Assembly: GCA_021781255.1 (NCBI GenBank)
Contig: JAJXXG010001132.1
Span: forward strand, 1 to 12,932
DNA from: Acidobacteriota bacterium
Lineage (GTDB): Bacteria > Acidobacteriota > Terriglobia > Terriglobales > Acidobacteriaceae
DNA length: 12,932 nt
Direction of reading: 5' to 3'
Below are positions 9,001 through 12,932 of the stretch, in pieces; position 1 is the first letter of the stretch, and each line of letters opens with the position of its first letter. The position numbers and the translations under genes are program-made. The notes beneath the pieces were generated by a model. The model was not told the DNA's origin. It did no database searches and worked only from the letters and a program-made list of their open reading frames with translations.

Positions 9001-9438
9001 CTGCGCCACGCCGGAGTTCTCCAGTGTCATCTGGATGCGGCTGTCAGCTGTGTCCACAATGGGTGCCTCAGTGGTTACGGTTACAGTTGCGTTAACCGAA
9101 CCCACCGTAAGAGTGATCGGAATATTCAGGTTTTGCTCCGTCAGCAGCGTGATGTCCGCAACGGCACGGGAAAAGCCTGTGGCTTCAACTGTGATCTTGT
9201 AGTTGCCGGGAGCGAGGCTGACAAATCGATAGTTGCCTGAGGCGTCACTCGCGCCGGCCTTTGACACTCCGGTTGCGACGTTGGTCAGGTGGATGGTTGC
9301 ATTGGCCACGCCAGCGCCCGTTGGATCCTGGACCACGCCTTGGATGCTGGCAGTGAACTGCGCCAGTGCTGGAGCCGCTGCAAGAGCGAGCATCAAGCAC
9401 AACAGCGCTAGACGGCAAGACATGCGACGTCTGGCCAT
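6097..9438 (-). CDS. Oar-type TonB-dependent outer-membrane receptor with N-terminal regulatory-like domain, 1113 aa
   Basis: Outer-membrane beta-barrel predicted to import or bind a large substrate using TonB energy. Residues 1-26 are a Sec signal ending ALA before Q27. Residues about 29-115 form a carboxypeptidase-regulatory-like Ig fold (GVVQDPTGAGVANATIHL, then SGNYRFVSLAPGNYKITVEA). A plug domain follows at about 120-250, with QYVIDGLDVTSG. The rest is a long barrel rich in alternating aromatic strands and ends GGRLSF, the terminal aromatic typical of BAM-inserted barrels. Length and arrangement match the large Oar-like receptors that are expanded in Acidobacteriota. The start is firm: AGGAGG lies five bases before the ATG (9444-9449), and a good promoter sits about 80 bp upstream. 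I see no clear TonB box and no SusD-like gene nearby. Substrate is unknown; the adjacent GH127 and propeller protein hint at a glycan. Annotating it as a generic adhesion protein would be the alternative. Confidence 0.93.
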   Translation of the reverse strand: MARRRMSCRLALLCLMLALAAAPALAQFTASIQGVVQDPTGAGVANATIHLTNVATGVSKAGASDASGNYRFVSLAPGNYKITVEATGFSRAVADITLLTEQNLNIPITLTVGSVNATVTVTTEAPIVDTADSRIQMTLENSGVAQLPIVGRNLVTLVTMAPGVSGLGTSSSGSPASGVDNYSTEEQVDASANGQGQNNNQYVIDGLDVTSGIRQGVLNLTPQPESIQETSIQVNTFSVEHSRAAGLQTIFTTRSGTDQFHGSAADWFNYQGMFANQHFVSSKTNPYQPFHSNNMDFAVGGPIVPHRNSFFYFAVEPLRSSASAGGQVTFADPNFISWAQANYPNSVGTHVLKTYTPSGIGNISVQQTAADIFGPAAGGCGTTDGQNGVPCNLAMIDVGSFGATQIRNGTQYFARIDQGFRKERIYVSLFRTLLQTGAASPMPQFSALNNTWQVAGQASWTHTFSSNTLNEATAGISRVEGVLGMGAKDYTVPSISVNGINADGGQAYGVGFAQGDFIQHNWHWRDVLTHVRGTHTLKFGYEGWYGDDVEPFQGPWSQPKFAFDNLLKLAQDAPTNENGIMYNPGTGKQQLWDWDAAARTFGLFVEDTWKARSNLTLTLGLRYDDSGNPWSKSASTVFGNFYYGTGTTINEQIASGYAKATHNALLHSVNNLFSPRVGFAWDPTGKGNWAVRGGFGIFNNWLTSANVQEEFRGSPPGLVLPVFFAGSSTPPIFGLGDSSKPPFGFTFPTFNGGLNSQGGVVGANFSIGGINPLLKSPKANIWSVSVQRQLSRMFAATVGYSGSHSYDIVGNGNSIGNVSYGVDINVLPNDLIIHESIAPTRLNPSFGSISYADNNRYANYNGVFVAIRGRFSRGGFVEASYTRSSSKDNGLAYPTPDNLGQYYAPSVFDVPNRISLSFNYTLKGLNDGKGAIGHVTGGWGISGTTVYQSGYPLTAANYNSYIPVCQDTSAGAPPCPSFANPAVGYAPLSGDYNADGNNLDYPDATSYHQSTNNKDWLTGAIPKSNFAVPNFGSEGNEKPMRFRGPNFIETSTNFYKDMALTERLNFQLRFEFFNLFNRANFANVDTNIPDGSFGLATGSHEPRFWQVGGRLSF

Positions 9439-9493
9439 GGTGTCCTCCTGATTACCAGTCCTTGAATAGTTGTCTTTTGCGCTTCCAGTCGAG

Positions 9494-9504
9494 GAAACGC
9501 TTTC
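9494..9504. promoter_or_regulatory. Short palindrome just downstream of the receptor promoter
   Basis: GAAACGCTTTC has GAAA and TTTC arms around CGC and sits at about +8 to +18 of the predicted transcript, a classic place for a repressor site. It loosely resembles the AAACGTTT palindrome before GH127. It is short, so chance is a real possibility. Confidence 0.22.
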
Positions 9505-9517
9505 TGGTTGGGTTTCA

Positions 9518-9547
9518 TTTATAGTGAGGCTTCAGCAAAATTGTCAA
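9518..9547 (-). promoter_or_regulatory. Sigma-70-type promoter of the receptor gene
   Basis: On the minus strand a perfect -35 TTGACA (9542-9547) is followed after 18 bp by TATAAA (9518-9523), five of six to consensus. An AT-rich AATAAAAAAGC tract directly upstream could act as an UP element. Transcription would start near 9511, giving a leader of about 72 bases that ends in the AGGAGG ribosome site. It lies in the spacer after the CRTAC gene, so the receptor can be expressed independently of it. Confidence 0.72.
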
Positions 9548-9596
9548 GCTTTTTTATTGGGAAAGCAATTTAGAATGCCGATTTATCCTTAAGAAT

Positions 9597-11357
9597 CTAT
9601 GACTTCCAACCCTTGCCTGGAATGATCCCCACCGTCTCGCGTATCGCCACAAGCTGGTTCGCTGCGAGCTTGCGGAATACCTCGTGCAACCCGTTCGGCC
9701 AGAAAACGTCTACGTCAACTTCCTTCGCGTCGCCGATCCCGAAATGCAGCCGCGGATCATTGCACGAGTAGTAGCTCGATTGGCTCACAACAGCCTGCGC
9801 CTGCACTTTGCCCCCGAAGTGCACAAGCACGCGCGCCCCGATCGCACTGCGATTCGACTTCACGCCCTCAAGCTTGAACTTGATCCAGTTGTGCTTCGGG
9901 TTCAAATCGTTGCGCAGCAGCGAAGGAGGCTCATTCATGTTCACAATCAGCACATCCAGATCGCCATCGTTATCGAAATCGCCGAATGCGCAGCCGCGAC
10001 TGCTGTGCGGCGCGGTAATCCCCGAACCTCCCTGCGTCTCCAGTTCTTCAAAGGCGCCGTTCCCCAGGTTGCGGAACAGAGCCCGCGGAGTCTTGTAGGG
10101 ATATTGCGGCAGCTTCTTCTCAACTTCCGGATACACGCTCCCGGTGACGAACAGGATGTCAGGATATCCGTCGTTATCCAGATCCACCAGGCCCGCGCCC
10201 CAACTGGTAAACCGCGTTTCCACGCCAACTTTGGCAGCGCGCGTCATTTCATCAAAGCTGCCTTTGCCGTCGTTCCGGTAAAGCCCGCACGTATCGCCGA
10301 TGAAGTGTGTCTTGAACAGGTCGAGATGGCCGTCGAGATTGTAATCGCCAATGCCGACTCCCATTCCGGCCTGCTCCATGCCATCATCGCTCAACGCAAC
10401 ACCGCGCACCACGCCTTCCTCGCGAAAGGTTCCGTCGTGGTTGTTCATAAAGAGAAGGCTTGGCGTGGAATCGCAGGCCACAAAGATGTCCGGCCAGCCA
10501 TCCTCGTCAAAGTCCGCCGCCACCACGGTCATGCCATAGCTCTCCGTTGCAGCGGCAATGCCAGACTCCTTCGTCACGTCAGTGAATGTGCCATCGCCGT
10601 TGTTGCGATACAAAAGATGCCGCCCTGTGGGAAGACCGCGCGGACCGCAATTCACCGGGATTCCCTTCCAGTTGCACGTGGAACTCGCGCCGGGAACAGG
10701 CGCATGCTCAAACGAGAAGCGAATGTAATTGGAGACAAACAGATCCAGATGCCCGTCGCGGTTGTAGTCCACCCAGGCGCATCCCGCGCCCCAGCGCGCG
10801 GGACCGGATTCCAGCAGGCCCGCCTCTTTCGTGACGTCCGTGAATGTGCCGTCGCCGTTGTTGCGGTAAAGCCGGTTCTGCCCAAAATTGGCGACAAAAA
10901 GATCGTCATACCCGTCGTTGTTGTAGTCGCCAACGCAGACACCGTTGGCCCAGCCAACTGCGGTCAGACCCGCTTTCTCCGTCACATCGGTAAACGTTCC
11001 GTCACGGTTGTTCTTGTAAAGCCGGTTCGTCGCGCCCGCAGGAGCGCCCTCAAGCCGCGTCCCCGAAAGCAGAAAGATATCCATCCATCCGTCGTTGTCG
11101 TAGTCGATAAAGGCACAACCGCACCCATTGGCCTCCACGATGTACTTCTTCTGGTCGATGCCGCCGTATATGACCGGCGCGGTCAAACTCGCCTGCTTCG
11201 CAACATCTGTAAACTGCGCATGGAACGGCCTGCCTGAGGGCGCCGGACGTTGCTGAGCTTTCACATCGCGTGAGGAAATGCCCTGCATCTGGCCCGCAAG
11301 CCGATCAGCGTATGCGCAGAGCGAAAGAGCAAAAAAAGAACGGCGGGTAAGAGTCAT
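9597..11357 (-). CDS. CRTAC-type exported beta-propeller protein (FG-GAP/VCBS repeats plus ASPIC/UnbV domain), 586 aa
   Basis: Extracytoplasmic protein of unknown biochemical role, probably a calcium-stabilised seven-bladed integrin-like propeller. The N-terminus LTRRSFFALSL fits a twin-arginine signal (R5-R6). Seven D-x-D/N-x-D-G-x2-D calcium loops occur at residues 85-93, 144-152, 197-205, 282-290, 338-346, 392-400 and 460-468. Blades are joined by the repeated RNNGDGTFTDVT sequence. Residues about 490-575 match the ASPIC/UnbV domain (NWIKFKLEGVKSNRSAIGAR, later LHFGIGDAKEVDV and WPNGLHEVF). Cysteines precede several loops (C81, C141, C193, C456), an uncommon feature. The ATG at 11357 has no nearby ribosome site; the AGGAGG at 11389-11395 is about 30 bases away, and an in-frame TAA rules out starting close to it. 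The stop lies 158 bp before the receptor start. Such proteins often accompany TonB receptors and TPR proteins in Acidobacteriota, which suggests a binding or assembly partner. Confidence 0.9.
   Translation of the reverse strand: MTLTRRSFFALSLCAYADRLAGQMQGISSRDVKAQQRPAPSGRPFHAQFTDVAKQASLTAPVIYGGIDQKKYIVEANGCGCAFIDYDNDGWMDIFLLSGTRLEGAPAGATNRLYKNNRDGTFTDVTEKAGLTAVGWANGVCVGDYNNDGYDDLFVANFGQNRLYRNNGDGTFTDVTKEAGLLESGPARWGAGCAWVDYNRDGHLDLFVSNYIRFSFEHAPVPGASSTCNWKGIPVNCGPRGLPTGRHLLYRNNGDGTFTDVTKESGIAAATESYGMTVVAADFDEDGWPDIFVACDSTPSLLFMNNHDGTFREEGVVRGVALSDDGMEQAGMGVGIGDYNLDGHLDLFKTHFIGDTCGLYRNDGKGSFDEMTRAAKVGVETRFTSWGAGLVDLDNDGYPDILFVTGSVYPEVEKKLPQYPYKTPRALFRNLGNGAFEELETQGGSGITAPHSSRGCAFGDFDNDGDLDVLIVNMNEPPSLLRNDLNPKHNWIKFKLEGVKSNRSAIGARVLVHFGGKVQAQAVVSQSSYYSCNDPRLHFGIGDAKEVDVDVFWPNGLHEVFRKLAANQLVAIRETVGIIPGKGWKS
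10566..11021 (-). repeat. Three near-identical coding repeats inside the propeller gene
   Basis: About 48-bp units at 10566-10613, 10824-10871 and 10973-11021 encode the YRNNGDGTFTDVT linker between blades (the last unit reads YKNNRDGTFTDVT). Their DNA similarity is high for coding repeats of this age, suggesting recent internal duplication or gene conversion. Spacings are 258 and 149 bp, one or more blades apart. Confidence 0.7.
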
Positions 11358-11383
11358 AAATAAGAGGCCAGGGAAACGCCTTT

Positions 11384-11413
11384 ATTATCCTCCTCGCTCT
11401 CGCGAATCGTAAA
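11384..11413 (-). promoter_or_regulatory. Candidate promoter for the CRTAC gene
   Basis: On the minus strand TTTACG (11408-11413) is followed after 18 bp by GATAAT (11384-11389), five of six to the -10 consensus. Transcription would start near 11377, leaving a leader of only about 20 bases without a Shine-Dalgarno. That would explain why the AGGAGG overlapping the -10 region is not used for translation. Confidence 0.45.
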
Positions 11414-11416
11414 GCT

Positions 11417-11433
11417 GCACAGTGATGCTGTGT
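11417..11433 (-). terminator. Weak hairpin after TPR copy B
   Basis: CACAG (11418-11422) pairs with CTGTG (11428-11432) around TGATG, with one further G-T pair. It lies 15 bp past the TPR stop and just upstream of the candidate CRTAC promoter. On the minus strand only three Ts follow nearby, so termination would be inefficient; it could equally be a small palindromic binding site. Confidence 0.25.
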
Positions 11434-11447
11434 ACGCGCACGTCGCT

Positions 11448-12932
11448 TCACTTCGCTGCGCCCGTCGAATCAACCACCAGCTTGTAGCGATTGCGCTCGC
11501 CCTCTTCGCGCGTTGCGTCCTGGCGCGCCTGCGCCAGCCGTTTCAAGACGTCTGGAATCTCGGCTGTCTGCCCCGTCTTCCGAAGCGCCTGCACAAGGTG
11601 ATAGAGCGCCGTCTGATCCGACGGGCTGCCCTCAAGAGCGAGCCCGCACTCTTTTGCCGCAAGCGCATTCTCGCCAGAGTCGAGATAATACTTGGCCAGC
11701 ACGTTGTGCGCGGCTGTGAGCGTCGGCTGCAATTCAACGGCGCGCTTCGCCGATCGAATACCCATCGCAAATTCCGCCGAGCCCGGATCAGGCGATTTCT
11801 GCGAGATAATCGCCGCCTGCAGATACCAGAGAAATGCGTCGTTAGGTTTCTTTGCCAGTTCCGCGCGCACCCTCGCAAGCGCCTTCTCGGGATTGCCCTG
11901 GTTCTTTTCTTCGGCAAGCATTCCCTGCGCGGCCGCACTCATCCCCTGACTCGGATCAAGCTGCTCGGCCTTTGCGAAATCCGCCTCCGCCTTGTCATAC
12001 TGTGCCATTTGCACATACAAAACCCCGCGCGCAAGGTAGAGCTGAGCGGCCTCCGGCTGCAGCTTCAGTCCGGTGTCGAGCATGGCCACTCCAGCCTGAA
12101 ACGACTGATGGTTCAGCGCAATCTCGGCAAAATCAACGTACAGGGGAATCTGCTTCGGTTCTTTCACAATGGCAGCGCGCAGATATTGCACCGCATGCGG
12201 AGTGTCCTGGTTGGCCTCATACACATCAGCCGCCAGGTGAAGCGTGTTCACATCCGGGTCCCCATCCAGCAGCGGCCTGATCGTCGTCAACGCATCTTGC
12301 GCATGTCCGGCAGCAAACTGTACCGCCGCCAGATCGCGCCGCGCGAGCGCATCCTCAGGCGCGGCGGCCACCAGCTCTTGAAAAACGCCGGCAGCCTTGT
12401 CGTCTTCCTTCAGCTTGAGAAGACAAACGCCGTAGGCGCGCAGCGCATCCGGCTGGCGCTCAAGCATCTCTCCACTCTCTGCGAAATGCTTCACAGCGGT
12501 TGCGCAATCACCGCTCTTGGCTGCCGTCGCCGCAAGCATCGCGTGTGCAGTGGCGTCATTCGGCCTCAGCCGCAACACATGCTCAAGCAGCGGAATGGCA
12601 TCCGCGCTGCCGGCCTCATACTCCAGTTGCGCAGCTCCTTCGAGCGCCGGCAGGTAGTCCGGCGCATCCTTGAGCGCGCGCTGATACGACGCCAGCGCTT
12701 CCTTCCCATCCCCTTTACCGGCGTATGCAATGCCCTGCAGAACTCTCAACTGCGGATTGCCGGGAGAAGCCTGCAGTGCCGATTCAAGCACTTTCAGCGC
12801 GCCATCGAAGTCCCGTTGGCGAAGAGCAGACGTTACCTCGGCCACAACCTGCTGTTGTCCCGACTGCCCAAGCGCAACCGCCTGCACAACCACGAGCAAT
12901 AGGAGGAAGCGGACGCAAGATCCCAGAATGAA
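11448..12932 (-). CDS. Secreted TPR-repeat protein (copy B), 5' end beyond the window
   Basis: Exported TPR scaffold, full-length paralogue of the protein at 4418-5890. The first possible in-window start is a TTG at 12899, but the frame stays open to the right edge. The upstream codons read FILGSCVRFLLL and continue into LVVVQAVALGQ, so the hydrophobic core of the signal peptide straddles that TTG. The true start therefore lies a few codons outside the window and the gene is listed as partial. The body is a series of TPR units with A-L-x2-x-P turns (ALQASPGN, VLRLRPND, GLKLQPEA, AEQLDPSQ) and ends with the same QALRKT...RYKLV tail as copy A. The stop lies 90 bp before the CRTAC start on the same strand, allowing co-transcription as well as use of the candidate promoter between them. 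No catalytic domain is seen; a role in protein contacts at the envelope is inference. Confidence 0.88.
   Translation of the reverse strand, partial: FILGSCVRFLLLLVVVQAVALGQSGQQQVVAEVTSALRQRDFDGALKVLESALQASPGNPQLRVLQGIAYAGKGDGKEALASYQRALKDAPDYLPALEGAAQLEYEAGSADAIPLLEHVLRLRPNDATAHAMLAATAAKSGDCATAVKHFAESGEMLERQPDALRAYGVCLLKLKEDDKAAGVFQELVAAAPEDALARRDLAAVQFAAGHAQDALTTIRPLLDGDPDVNTLHLAADVYEANQDTPHAVQYLRAAIVKEPKQIPLYVDFAEIALNHQSFQAGVAMLDTGLKLQPEAAQLYLARGVLYVQMAQYDKAEADFAKAEQLDPSQGMSAAAQGMLAEEKNQGNPEKALARVRAELAKKPNDAFLWYLQAAIISQKSPDPGSAEFAMGIRSAKRAVELQPTLTAAHNVLAKYYLDSGENALAAKECGLALEGSPSDQTALYHLVQALRKTGQTAEIPDVLKRLAQARQDATREEGERNRYKLVVDSTGAAK

Noticed and set aside
9539..9596. Terminator directly after the CRTAC gene
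   Set aside because: The AT-rich tract contains a T-run on the plus strand, but no stable stem precedes a T-run on the minus strand, where it would be needed.
10566..11021. CRISPR-like array from the regularly similar units
   Set aside because: The units are in frame within a coding sequence, unevenly spaced and encode the blade linker motif.
9684..11237. Plus-strand open frame of 517 codons antisense to the CRTAC gene
   Set aside because: The minus-strand frame has a signal peptide, seven calcium loops and an ASPIC/UnbV domain; the antisense product shows only a Val/Ala-rich echo of these repeats.
12897..12899. TTG as the start codon of TPR copy B
   Set aside because: The frame remains open upstream and the preceding codons complete a signal peptide; starting here would remove its charged N-terminus.
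11430..12902. Plus-strand open frame of 490 codons antisense to TPR copy B
   Set aside because: It mirrors almost the whole TPR gene, has basic low-complexity composition with no recognisable domain or ribosome site, and is explained by GC-biased codon use on the real strand.

Overview
The window looks like chromosomal DNA of a soil-type Acidobacteriota, probably class Terriglobia. This rests on an Oar-type TonB-dependent receptor with an N-terminal carboxypeptidase-regulatory-like domain, an FG-GAP/ASPIC-UnbV (CRTAC-type) propeller protein and long secreted TPR proteins sitting side by side, together with GC-rich codon use. The assignment is inferred from gene content; there is no rRNA or other taxonomic marker here.

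Layout. The left third reads rightward: a family 5 (UDGb-type) uracil-DNA glycosylase (42-758), a small secreted cupin (827-1321), a 176-bp spacer with a REP-like hairpin and a LacI-type palindrome, then a large Tat-exported GH127 glycosidase (1498-4359; predicted beta-L-arabinofuranosidase) ending at a strong hairpin terminator. The right two thirds read leftward. In transcription order these are a secreted TPR protein whose start lies beyond the right edge (11448-12932), a Tat-type CRTAC/ASPIC-UnbV beta-propeller protein (9597-11357), a 1113-residue TonB-dependent receptor (6097-9438) closed by a strong terminator, and a second TPR protein (4418-5890). The two TPR proteins are full-length collinear paralogues flanking the receptor/propeller pair. 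The GH127 gene and the TPR-CRTAC-TBDR-TPR block converge at about 4390-4420.

How it may work (inference). The receptor is the only obvious transporter. The propeller and TPR proteins are all exported, and an exported exo-glycosidase lies next door. Together this resembles a carbohydrate-capture locus that has no SusD homologue, with the propeller and TPR proteins possibly acting as surface or periplasmic binding partners. Weakly similar palindromes precede GH127 and the receptor, which would fit shared LacI-type control but is far from proven. The glycosylase and cupin look like unrelated neighbours.

No tRNA, rRNA, CRISPR array, transposase or phage gene was seen. No gene-free stretch exceeds about 210 bp.
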